Positions 1 through 10,438 of a DNA stretch of 64,000 nt are shown piece by piece. The notes under the pieces are model-generated. The model had not been told where the DNA came from. It saw nothing but the letters and a program-made list of their open reading frames with translations, and did not search any database. The DNA comes from Pyronema omphalodes (lineage: Eukaryota; Ascomycota; Pezizomycetes; Pezizales; Pyronemataceae): positions 1 to 64,000 of the forward strand of contig JAJJXM010000060.1 of assembly GCA_024516155.1 (NCBI GenBank), written 5' to 3'. The translations under genes and the position numbers were made by a program. Position 1 is the first letter of the stretch. Every line of letters begins with the position of its first letter.

Positions 1-290
1 TTTTCTCATTTTGTATTTTCTGATTTTGTTTTTTGTTTTTTGTTTTTTGTTTTTTTTGTTTTTGTTTTTTGTTTTTTGTTTTTTTGTTTTTTGTTTTTTG
101 TTTTTTGTTTGTTTTTTTGTTTTTTTTTTTTGTTTTTTTTGTTTTTTGTTTTTTTTGTTTTTTGTTTTTTGTTTTTTTTTGTTTTTTGTTTTTTGTTTTT
201 TTTTTTTTTTTTTTTTTTTTTGTTTTTTGTTTTTTTGTTTTTTGTTTTTTGTTTTCTGTTTTTTTGTTTTTTGTTTTATGTCGTATGCGA
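1..290. repeat. T-rich (T6-8 G)n microsatellite
   Basis: The first 290 bases are almost only T with a G every six to nine bases. The three short Phe/Cys/Val-rich reading frames over it are products of this composition and not genes. The array is cut by the window start, so its full length is unknown. Confidence 0.9.
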
Positions 291-830
291 TATCCTATTA
301 TGATTTTTGTAGAGAGGTGGCAACAGGCCCAAGAAATGAAGTACGCTCCGGGGCGGATCCCAGCGAGACTCTAAGGTAACAGCTGGAGCCTCGAAATGTA
401 ATCAGACTGTTGCATACGTCATAACCTTAAGGTTGGGAACGTTGAAGAAAATCAAATCAAATCTCCTGTATGCGGCTTGTAAGTGAGTGAAAGATTTCCA
501 CGTCATCTAACCTGTGCACGCTTCCCAACCTGGTGACATGAAACCGCAACTGTCACAGTCTTATTCTCCACAGAAAAACATCGTAGGGGGTTCCTATCAT
601 CGGATATCTGCTCATTCCCCGGTCCACGATCACCTCCATACATCTTCTCGCCGGAAACCAACTTATTACGGCCTTTTCGCGCATGAATGTTGAGGTATGT
701 CTGTGGAACACCATTCGAAAGTCATTCATTTATTGAATGGCTTCATGCTGCACCATTGAAGGGCCCGTTGCTGCAAAATGGGTCACAATTTCGAAATCCC
801 ATTTGCATTGACGTAGTGAAGCGCGGTGCT

Positions 831-918
831 AGGTTATAATGCATTTACTCGGCTGTCTCACGCGCTAGTATAACCCATTAGGTTAGAATGCAGTTACGCG
901 GCTCAGTCACGCGCTAGT
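831..918. repeat. imperfect direct duplication, 49-bp period
   Basis: Two copies of a segment of about 39 bp start at 831 and 880. They share GGTTA-AATGCA-TTAC-CGGCT and then TCACGCGCTAGT, with scattered substitutions. The copies are diverged, so the duplication is not recent. Confidence 0.75.
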
Positions 919-3900
919 TCAGAAGAACTGACACCCGAGGCACAGCGGTCTATTACTCTTGGGCAGTGGCATTAGAACAACGAACCGGTCGATGGGTTGA
1001 CAAAAACGATGTAAGCGAGCTGGCCGTCCAGAATAGTCTGCAATGGATTCACTGACTTTATACTCAGGGAAGACCAGAAACTATGGCGAACTAGGCCTTC
1101 TTAATGCCAATTAAGATGCCGAATGCAACCCCACACATTCGGCAATCTTCAAAATCGGTACTCCTAAGCACCACCAATGAGGATTTCCTCAGTTGCCAAG
1201 TTTTTTCATCTCAGCTAGCTGCCTAGCCGGATACATAGTATATCCACAGAATACCAGATATGTTTGCCTGTTTGCTTGTATCCGTAAGGTGTAGCTACAC
1301 AGAAGTAGTTTTACATTTCCGCGATTAAGGACAAAATATTGAGTGTTATTCTAGGCAGTATTTATCTGCAGGCTGTCGGTTTGAGTAGATGATGGATTCG
1401 GTTCAGATTTCTCAATTATAGAATTTTCGGGCTTTTTTTTTTTTCGCTCTTCTCTGTTGTGATAATCTCGGAATCGCGATATGAGGAGGAATTTTGGTTG
1501 GAGGCAGAGGACTATCTCCTTCAGGGAATTTATGACAATGTATAATGATGTTCAAATCCTCGATCGCGGAGCTTGAAAGTTCCTGGACGCGGCCAAACCA
1601 TGTACCCATGGATTTCAACCCCGATTGCCTTCCTTTCTCCGCATTTCTCCGGCTCTTCACATATCACACCAGGAACATCACCAGTCACTCGACTCGCACG
1701 CCTTCACATTGCTTCTGTTGGCCCTTGAGCTTCCATAAGATTACCGGTCCCAGTTGCTAGTGATGGGTACCGTCTGATGGATCACATGGTGGGCTCAGTC
1801 TTCTGTACAGCCTTTGTTCGAGCATCTAAGCAGTACGGGTAACGGAAGGACGGTCTTATCTGTTTACCCGCCGTCTCTCGCACTAGCTCAATCGCCCCAG
1901 AATGATCGTGGCATTGGGAATACCTGAAAGGCTATGTCATCTTCCGTCCCCCGTTGCCCTGAACGTGCCTCACATGACCCTCCCGCCCTCCTCTCCTCCT
2001 CGATATACACTACCCAATCTGAGCGGTATTTGCTTATGCGCTAGGAATCCAAGTTGCCGAACAAACAATGCTCTGACTAGTTGCGTCATTCTTACGCAAC
2101 GAAGTGTCCTGTGCAGATCAACGGGCCGTCGGCCCCCGGGTTTTGGCTATTTGCGTCACGGCTTCCGAAAGTCCTCGAAAAATCTGGATCTTTCCGGCGA
2201 CATATAAGCTACATATCAATACGCTTGCAGTGGCTAAGAAACTCAAAGTTAATCCAGACAGGTATCAGACTGGTTCCTTTCGCCTGAACCTTCAACCTTC
2301 TACGGTTTCTAGAAGTTCAATCGATCATCACAATTCACACGTATTTGAAATTTTTACATTTCATGTGAAAGTCTTAACATCAGTTGAACTATATGGACAG
2401 AAAAAATGCTTGAGAGAATAATTCTTGCTTGGATTTACTGAAAAAAGGTTTATGCCCATCGTTCTAATAGTCGCCTCGAAGATTCAACGACTACAAGGAA
2501 CAAACAACCGTGGATTATTGTATGTAAGGAGAATAAATTAAACATAATTACTGGTGCGAAGAAACTGAAATTTCGGGGTGAATAAAAAGAAGTACTATAA
2601 GAGCTGTTCGTTGTCTTGTGGTTGTTCTAGTTGATGGTGTTGTCCCTCGGGTGCTGCGATAGGTTGTGTGGTGTTTCATTTGCTACACTCAAAGCCTCAC
2701 GGAGTTCCGCGACGTGTGACGTAATGGGTAACGGAACAAAACTAAAACAAGCTGCCTCCAAACGCACAACTGTACAATGTAAATGTATAGAGTAACAGGT
2801 GATGTTGTTCGATATTTACTGTCATTTTAGCTTGGGATGGCCTGTCCCCGTCGTTACAGTGCCATGTGCTTTCGTTTTTTGCCTGCGTTCCAGTAACTGT
2901 CACCTGCGGTTGTCGACACTGAGACATTCCAGCGGCCATCTCATCTTGGAGTTCGTGTTGGCCGAAAGTACTAAGCTGCATGACCTCCGAAATGCTTTCC
3001 ACAGAAGACCAAGAGGCGGCAAAGAAGAAGAAATTCCGTCCCTCGGTCATATTGCTGCCACAAATGGATACTTTCACCCATGAGGTAAATCTTCTCCCAC
3101 AGAGGGTCCAGTAGACTCGGTGTGCATGGGTCGGTGACGTGTATAATTTAGATGCAATGTAAATGGAGATCCGGGCTTTTGACAATATTTACATGGCTAT
3201 TGTGGGGGCCTAGTTTATGTCCATTGCTCTCGGACAAGCTGGAAGGATTCTGAACGGATGGATAAAACTCGGCAATATCCAGGGGATTTTCTCGAAGATT
3301 GGACGAAGCGAGCAAAAATACCATTGCACTTTCCCTTATATGTATCTCAATTGTCGGCGTGCCGCGGATCGTAAATGGTGTTCATGGCAATTTGATATAC
3401 GGCGGGGCCTCAGTCGTATCTTGCAAATCCGCAGCGTAAATTGCGAAGCTTCACAGTCCTAGTCCGCTACTACCTCCGGCTATCGTCCAACAACGGGAAA
3501 CAACCAACAACAAATCCAATCATACCCAATACATACAATGTGATTGTAATACCTCAATCATAAGATTATGCATGACATAATACATATCAAATGACCTCCT
3601 GGTATTCTGTGTATTTACGGTTTCAACTGTGGGTTTTGTGACAGCGTATTCTGGTAGTTCTGCGTCACCCATTACGTCACAGGTTGCGTTCAACCTTACT
3701 TAAGACTCCGAATTCGGTGAGTCTGTCGATGTAGCCAAGGAAACACCATGCAACCTATTGCAACACACGGCACAGAAAAACAGAGCAACGACAAGATAAC
3801 GGACGGCTTTTGCTATACACGTTTTTGTTGACCTGGAAGATTCGGTTTTGACGCTTCAGTAATGTATTCAGTACATTTCTTCTACATACAAGATTCCACC

Positions 3901-5744
3901 GCTCTTTGTTCCTTATATTCATCCAATCGCCCGGGTAACTATTTGTATTATGGAACCCTGTTCCGGGCAAGCAAGGAGCCACGAGTTCCAAAGACTGCGA
4001 ATCATGACTGATGAAGACGCTGACCATAACAACGCTGATCATAATAACAACGCTTACCATAATAACAACGCTTCTTGCGATATCTTACACCAAGGTACGA
4101 ACCAGGATACAGGTGCGGATCTAGGGTTCCTGAAACGATGTCATCGTTGGAAATTCACACCCCCGTAATACTGATCATCCTTGCCATTGATGCTCCACAA
4201 GATGCCTCAAAGAACTCAGGAAATGGCCAAGACCGAAGGAGTTGGCAACATGTGAATTTGCAGATTAAACTGAAACATGGTTCAAAGAAAACTCCGAAGT
4301 GGAGAGGGCGAAGGGAAATATAAAACCGTAGTGGACTTCCGGAAAGCGTTGGGAATTACGACGAAGATGATATATAGAAGAACATTGGGTGCTGGGTATG
4401 ACAGAGTGCCTGTGAGGTCTCTGTAAGTGCAGTGTGTTATAGCTCTGGTAACCGGAAAGTTCTGGACACGTCGGGAGGTATCGGAGAACGTCGGATTCTT
4501 GTAGATGCTTCGGAAGGCGTAGCGGAAATAATGATACCCAGGCACCCCATAATGCGTCAGCATACCTTCAGTTATCCGGGGATTTGGGGTGAGATATCTT
4601 GAATGCTAGGCGGATTTACCCATAGGAATGGAGGTGGTCAATGGATAGTAGAAGGAGGGAGATCGGTGTGTAGAGGAAGGATAAGAGAGGAAAGGGGGTT
4701 ACTTGAAAACAGAAGCTTCGGGTTCCAACTGAGGATCAAGGCAATGGATGCACGATGATGTTAGTGCTTGAGAAAGCAGGGAAAATGAGAACATATTCTT
4801 CCGCCTGCCTTCTTCGATACTTGAATAAATAGCTGGAAATTACCTCAAGTTCAGCATCAGTACCTGAGGTCTGTGGTTTCCACTGGCATGTGGGTCTAGT
4901 CACCCTCCTGAAGCTCGAGGCCGAACCATAATCCATGGTCCACGGCATGGGCAAAACGAGGCAAGAAATGTGATTGTATAACGTGAGAGCCGAGAAACAG
5001 GCTATATTCCAGGCTAGACATGTGATAAGCTGGAAGATCAGCTGGACTCGAGGTATAAATGCATCAGCAGACTGTTTCTCTGCGTGGAAGGCCTCCGGTG
5101 TTCAGATGGATGTACGCCTGCCGGTTGGAGATTTTATTAAAGACCGTCAAGCATCTAGTCCTGGATCCTGATATCCGTAGCATAATAGGATGGGGGGGGG
5201 GTCCTGTATGGCTACTTAACGAGCCTTATCCCAGTCCTCAGGCCTGAAGAACAATACAGTAGTGTCGAGGCCAAGACGTCCTTTCGGCGGGCTGACGTCA
5301 AACATCACGAGCTCCTGCTGTCGTGAGTATGTAGCTCGCGGTCCATGGTACACTATAGATCTGTAATAGTTATCCTGTTCCAGTAATAGTAGTTGTATGC
5401 AAGCTTCAGAGTCCAGATCTATTCTTTTGCTTCCAGTATTCGCAGAGGTGTTGTGGAGATAATACACAACGCATGGTGAATGTATGCTCTCCGGTGAAGG
5501 GCAAGTCATAGTCCTGACTTCAGCGTCAACTCCAGATGTCGAAGGACTCTTCCACTCGGCTAGTGATCGTCGCTTCCTCTGCCACCGAATCATTCCCAAC
5601 TCTTCTCGTCTTCATCATCTCCAGACCTCCGATCCCACAGCCTGGCCACCCTCTATCGACTCTGTGAGTTTATCAGCTCGTCAAGCCTGCAGTCGCACCG
5701 CCATTAGCTCGGATGCTGAGAAGCTGAGCCAGGACAGGCAGAAG

Positions 5745-5872
5745 CCCTATTTGCCATTGCTGTCAGAGCCCTAAGAGTCTGCACGGCCAAGGGATAACCC
5801 TCAATAAACCCTATCTTCCATTGCTGTCAGAGCCCTAAGAGTATGGACGGCCAACAGGTGATCCTTAATGAG
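5745..5872. repeat. imperfect tandem duplication, 64-bp period
   Basis: Two adjacent copies begin CCCTAT at 5745 and 5809 and share TTGCTGTCAGAGCCCTAAGA and then a GGACGGCCAA-like block. More AGCCCTA fragments follow up to about 5890. No coding function is evident. Confidence 0.75.
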
Positions 5873-7117
5873 CCCTAGCTGAAGCCCTAGAACAAGCTGC
5901 AGCAAGAACAGGGGTACAAGACAGGGTTAACCCCCGGTCTCTGCATACCCTGTTGGTAACTCACTTGGTGAACCCTAACCCTGCGCAGTGAGTGTTGAAC
6001 GTGTTCGGAACCACGCAGAGCAACGCTGTCGACGGGAATGAATCGCGGAAGGAGAGGAGCGTCGTATGTGTTTTCTCGGGTCTGATGGACGGGTTGTCGT
6101 CGGTAGCGAGGATATTATAATGCGGCTACAGGCACTGCTGAACGTAAGTGACAGGATTAGCGAGACTGTTGAAGGGGATGGGAGAACTAATGTCGGCGGA
6201 GAGAGTAGTACAAACATTCGTTCTTTATATCTACCACACAGGGAGTATACGTTGTTGTCGGTGGGGCATCAGCATCGGCGCGTTGTAGACGGAGCGGTAC
6301 CTAAACCTCCTCGAGCAGCCATTTCTAGAAGCGATCACAATGTCAAGATTAGCCAATAATAGGAGATATGGATAGAATAGAACGAGTTTACCATATATTT
6401 ACCCGGTGGGGCGGGGGGTGGGGGAAGATATCTCGGTCTTGCTGGGCGATGAGGACTAGTCAAGCAGGTGGAAGTCGCGATTGCAGAATCGGGGGAGGGT
6501 GTATTGTCGGCTAGCGCACTTAGGCCGAATCAAAATAGAATCAGACGCGGAGGAAACTACGTATACTGAGAGAAAGCTTGGACTGGGAGAGTTCTGTTAA
6601 CGCATACTTCAGGAAGGGGGAGGGGGGGAGCATGCTCTTGTGTGAATGTTCTGTCACTCCTCACTCACCCCCTCAGGCTCGCCATCCAAGGTAGTTCTCT
6701 GGGGACAAGCGTTAAAGTAAGACCCTGATCACACGTTAACCACATAAAAAACCGCTGCAGTATGGCTGTATACCATGCCAACTCAATCCCGCATAGCCAC
6801 TGTGCATTATCGAAAGCCTCCCCGGAAGGAGGAGAGAGACTGGTGTACTGTTGAATTTCCATTTGAAATACAGTTTTACTTTCACTGCAAACTTTCCTCA
6901 AAGACCAATACCTCTGCCATTTTGAGGTTATTTCCCCACAGCCGAGGAGAAGGACTAAGGGATGTCGATATCTACCAATGGCACTGATTTACTCCACCTC
7001 CCCAGGCGATAGCCCAAGCACGTGCACGCAAGCCACGGATATCATGTCCTTCTTCTCGAGACGATTTCCAACGCTCAGATGGTCATATGGTGACGGTGTC
7101 ATGCTTCGTCGGCCAAA

Positions 7118-7412
7118 ATGGCCAAGACCGCGGAGAAAAGCCCCTCCACATCCATCACCTCCACTACATTTACCCCGCCCCTCAAGCTGACCTCGAAAAT
7201 ATTTCATCCTCAGCATCTTCTACGATCAATATCCATCGGAGCAACCTTGAGTTTAGTAAAGAACCCGACTACCCTACTGCTAGGATTCCAGTCTTTCCAA
7301 AGTCGAGCAGCGACAATCCGACAAATAACGTAAGCCAACACTACCTCCCCGGAAAATGATACACATTCACAGCCGAACTGACACATAATCTAGGACTTAC
7401 AAACGTTCATAA
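7118..7412 (+). CDS. hypothetical small spliced protein (76 aa)
   Basis: The ATG at 7118 sits in a strong fungal context (GCCAAAATGGCC). The first exon, 7118-7329, stays open and runs into a good donor, GTAAGC. Joining it to an acceptor ending at 7393 (ATAATCTAG) gives a second exon 7394-7412 with an in-phase TAA, 76 aa in total. The N-terminus is rich in Ser/Thr/Pro. Residues around 35-60 form a mildly hydrophobic stretch (SIGATLSLVKNPTTLLLGF) that could be a membrane or amphipathic helix. I recognise no family. The evidence is only start context plus matching splice signals and phase, so chance cannot be excluded. Confidence 0.38.
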
Positions 7413-7692
7413 GAACAGAGTGACATGAGATCATATCCTACTCAGGAATCTCAATAGACCTTTTTGAGATAGATGGCACGGTGCAGATGTACATTCCGTG
7501 TATACGTATTCTCCCATCGATCTCACATTCTTCCTATGCTTCCAATCCACTTCTACAACCGCCGTCGCAGACTTACACCACGTTGTCACCCAGGTAACCT
7601 CCCCCGTCGTCAAATATCGCTGCGATTGCTAATTAATCTCCTCCCATGGGAGTAGAATGATGACAAGACTGATGGTACGTTAACGGCTACAA

Positions 7693-8384
7693 TGAGTGAA
7701 ACCGACTCCTCTTCGGCCGCCACCCTCGGATCATCTCTCCCCGCGCCGCTGTCTTCTGCTGCGACCTCACCGGAGGTGTTTCCGCATATTATCCTGAATT
7801 TTAAAGGGAAGCAAAGGATTGAGCGTAAGACACCACTATCTCCGTAGACAAGCATATCTTCACAGCACGCCTAACACACAGCCTAAAGATCAGTAAGCTA
7901 CAGGCTCGCGCAGCCGAGCTGGAGATGGACATCCGGCTCCAGAAGCTCCGGATGGGCCTCACGGAGGAGGGTATCAGCAGCGAAGGTACCCATCTCCTCG
8001 ACGTCTTCTGCAAAATGCTCAGAAATTCTGTCAAGAAAGCGAAGAAGGTCTGGATTTACAGCTCGGGCCTCAGCGTTTTTGGGTGTCGCCGTTGCGCTTC
8101 CACCTCATCTACAGTACGGATCCGAAGGCGCAGCGAAAGAAGCGTAAGCCACCTCGACCTGCGTAGTGAAGCATATCTTTACAGCACGACTAACACATAG
8201 ACTAGGCATCAAGGGGATCCAGAAGCGGATGGCGAAGCTGGATGGAGACATCCAGCTCGCGAAAATTCGTTTCGCGACCAAGGGGGATGCCCAGGGTGGG
8301 GGCATCTCTAGCCAGGATGCCTGTCTCCTTGGGTTTTTCTGCTGGATGCTTACGCATCCTGCAGAGAAAAGTGCGAAGGTCTAG
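7693..8384 (+). pseudogene. decayed gene with tandemly duplicated exon-intron module
   Basis: Two 57-nt introns, 7825-7881 and 8144-8200, are homologous to each other: GTAAG-CACC at the donor, AAGCATATCTT and ACAGCACG in the body, and CTAACACA-AG at the 3' end. The exons that follow each intron are also homologous. They encode related peptides with the pattern LxIxxLQxR-A-L-xDIxLxKxR, then GIS, LL-FC-ML and KxAKV. The second copy ends with TAG at 8384. The stretch before intron 2 reads PPHLQYGSEGAAKEA in the phase that fits its acceptor. The equivalent stretch after the ATG at 7693 (FPHIILNFKGKQRIE) is one base out of phase with its acceptor, so the first copy appears frameshifted. I recognise no named family. 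The predicted peptides are Lys/Gln-rich and probably helical. Confidence 0.5.
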
Positions 8385-8440
8385 GTGGACAGGCCGGGCC
8401 CCAGCATTTTTGCGCGCGTTGCACGTGCGGTATTTGTGTT
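7825..8440 (+). repeat. tandem duplication of about 319 bp (intron plus exon)
   Basis: Unit 1 begins at 7825 and unit 2 at 8144. Similarity runs through the intron, the following exon and beyond the second stop codon: CGGGCC-CAGC-TTTTTG is present in both near 8066 and 8396. The two copies differ by substitutions and a small insertion, so the duplication is old. Confidence 0.75.
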
Positions 8441-8547
8441 CGAGTGTTTTTTTTTTTTTTTTTGTTTTTGTTTTTGTTGTTTCGTTTTGTTTCTAGTTTT
8501 GTGCTCACTATGTTCTATGTCGCACGATTTTACAATTCTTACATCAG

Positions 8548-8850
8548 GATATGTACAGTATAAGACTATCTTGTAGCGTTTATGATTCGTATGCTACTAC
8601 ATTTCTTGGCATACTCTTCCGTATGCAGCTTTCAGCCAGGCCTTCATCGTTTCTACGCAGATCTCACACGCGGGTTTATTACCATGTGTTCTCCGAGCTT
8701 TGTTTTGTTCTCATGATTATTCTGAATTATGTCAGACAACCTTATGATATTTCACCTAAGATATGTAAAGTATGACAAGATACTATACTATTTAGAATGC
8801 GTATGCTACGTCATTTTTGGACACGCTTTTCCCTGTAGACAGCTTGTCAT
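8548..8850 (+). repeat. diverged direct repeat, 212-bp offset
   Basis: A segment beginning GATATGTA-AGTAT at 8548 is repeated from 8760. Shared blocks include CGTATGCTAC followed by a T-rich stretch, then a TGCAGCTT/AGACAGCTT-like block about 35 bp further on. No convincing ORF spans it. It lies directly downstream of the duplicated exon module and may belong to the same amplified locus. Confidence 0.6.
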
Positions 8851-9037
8851 CGAGTCCACCAGTCTCATCGTACTCAGCCGCTACTTAGTAGTCTATATCG
8901 CGGAGTGCATGGGGCTCAAGGACATAACGACGAGAAAGCTAGACATGGGGCATGAGAGACGAGAGGGGGACTACAACCCGAAAAAAGAAAGACCGCTCCG
9001 GGGCTTCCCCGGTGACTGTCGAGGTAACACTCGATAG

Positions 9038-9858
9038 TTAGAAATTTAAATGAATTAGCTAGCTTCCTCCATAACCCTACGGTTAAATGCGTTTATGAAA
9101 TCAAACAAAAATAAAATAAAAAACAAAATAAAAAAAGAATCTATATTATGAAACAAGCGGGCTATGGGTTGCCTATTGAAAAGTTATTGTGATTCTATAT
9201 ATTGGACCATGGAGAACACTCGTGCTGTTCTTACTAATGGCTGTCGTGATTACGGAATTTTGTAGTTTAAAGATTGTATAAATGCATCTTAATTATTGGC
9301 TTTACAGCCTTCAAAGGAATGGATGCTAGCCATGGAAGTGGAAGTTCGAAGAATTTGTAGGGATAAGGGGAGAATGAGACGGATGCAGGGGTGACGGGAG
9401 GGGGGGGGGGGGGGGGGCGCGGGGTGGTCATGAAGATCAAAAATCGAGGCTTTAAGACGAAATTAGGCGATCAGAATTCTGGAACTATGTTCATAATTTC
9501 TGTATTCCGGAATTTTCAAAGTTCGTGTACAGTAATAGTTTCCGTCCAGCGGGGTAGGAATAAAAATGATGTGAATCAGTAAATATCAGAAACATTACCA
9601 ACTGAATCCCTCAAAAGTAGCGTTTTCCACGGTCCGTCTGATTTAGTCTGGTATTCAAAAGGGAGTGAACTCCATATCGAGGGTCGGTCCTACATATCGG
9701 ACTACAACTGACTGCAAAATTCACCTGCATCGACTACTGTGGTCCAAAAGCGAACACCGAAGATACAATCCCCACAGGATTACACACGCACATGCCAATG
9801 AAGCAACGGCATCATAAGAATCCACTCGGGTTTTTGACCGGTGCTTAGTTACTTCAGT
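9038..9858. other. intergenic, AT-rich with one long G tract
   Basis: No gene is supported. A run of 18 G occupies 9400-9417. The A/T-rich stretch 9105-9150 holds repeated AAAATAAAA blocks. The DNA just upstream of 9859 carries the first copy of the LINE target-site duplication. Confidence 0.6.
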
Positions 9859-10438
9859 AATTCTGTTTCAGTACCTGGTGGTGCCAATCCGAAAAACGAC
9901 AACCCCGCGGACACCTCTTCGGAGACTACCCCGGGTGGAGAAAGTTGTTTAAGGACTTCAAAGAGGAGGTTGACAGGATCACGGGGAGGCAGTGACGGTC
10001 GAGGGGGAGGCTTAAGGTGGTGGATTTGTTTCGGGATGATCGGCTTACCAAAGCGATCTTGAGTTATTCAACTGCGACGGAAATAGGCAGAAGATACGTT
10101 TAGGCGCGGGTGGGTGGGCCAGGAGCTTGGAGGGCAAACTGTTATTTTTTTTCGTTTCCTCTCCTTTTTTTGTTTTTGAAGGTTTTCCTTTGAGGGTTCT
10201 TAGTTTGTTCTAGATGGTAGCTGTACGAGTTTCGTCGTTGTTTATTTCTTTTTGCTTTTACCTTTTTGCTACTTATTATTTTCTGGGGACGTCACGGGGT
10301 GTAGGAGATTGGGTGGCCTCTTTAGGTGGCTTCGGCCACGAGGACAGGAAAACTGGATTTAGATTCTCACATAGGCCTTAAAGGCCTTGAACGGTGTATG
10401 ATCAAAAATTAAAAATTAAAAAAATTCTGTTTCAGTAC
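9859..10438 (+). mobile_element. 5'-truncated non-LTR retrotransposon (Tad-like LINE) with 16-bp target-site duplication
   Basis: AATTCTGTTTCAGTAC occurs perfectly at 9859-9874 and again at 10423-10438. It encloses a 548-bp insert that ends in an A-rich tail (ATCAAAAATTAAAAATTAAA...). A perfect duplication plus an A-rich 3' tail is the signature of target-primed reverse transcription. In one frame the insert encodes GDYPGWRKLF, then an in-frame TGA, then VVDLFRDDRLTKAILSY and ATEIGRRYV before a stop. I read this as the extreme C-terminus after the RNase H region of a fungal LINE. The 3' UTR carries a GGCCTTAAAGGCC hairpin at about 10379-10390. The element is dead, because nearly all of its length is missing. 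Confidence 0.85.

Larger units (their letters stand above)
291..7117. other. gene-poor region with small degenerate duplications
   Basis: I find no supportable gene here. The open frames are short, lack splice continuity and have no recognisable family. The longest plausible one is a 127-codon minus-strand frame at 5216-5599, with no start context or partner exon that I can defend. The stretch holds small direct duplications at 831-918, 4020-4075 and 5745-5872 (listed separately where clear), a run of about ten G near 5191, and G-rich DNA near 6405-6430 and 6610-6630. It looks like old, decayed accessory DNA. Confidence 0.6.

Noticed and set aside
2742..3185. 147-codon minus-strand frame
   Set aside because: It overlaps a comparable plus-strand frame, has no domain and no conserved composition; likely chance.
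5216..5599. 127-codon minus-strand frame with protein-like C-terminal half
   Set aside because: No upstream exon could be joined with stop-free reading, and the 5' neighbourhood contains in-frame stops; possible decayed gene but unsupported.
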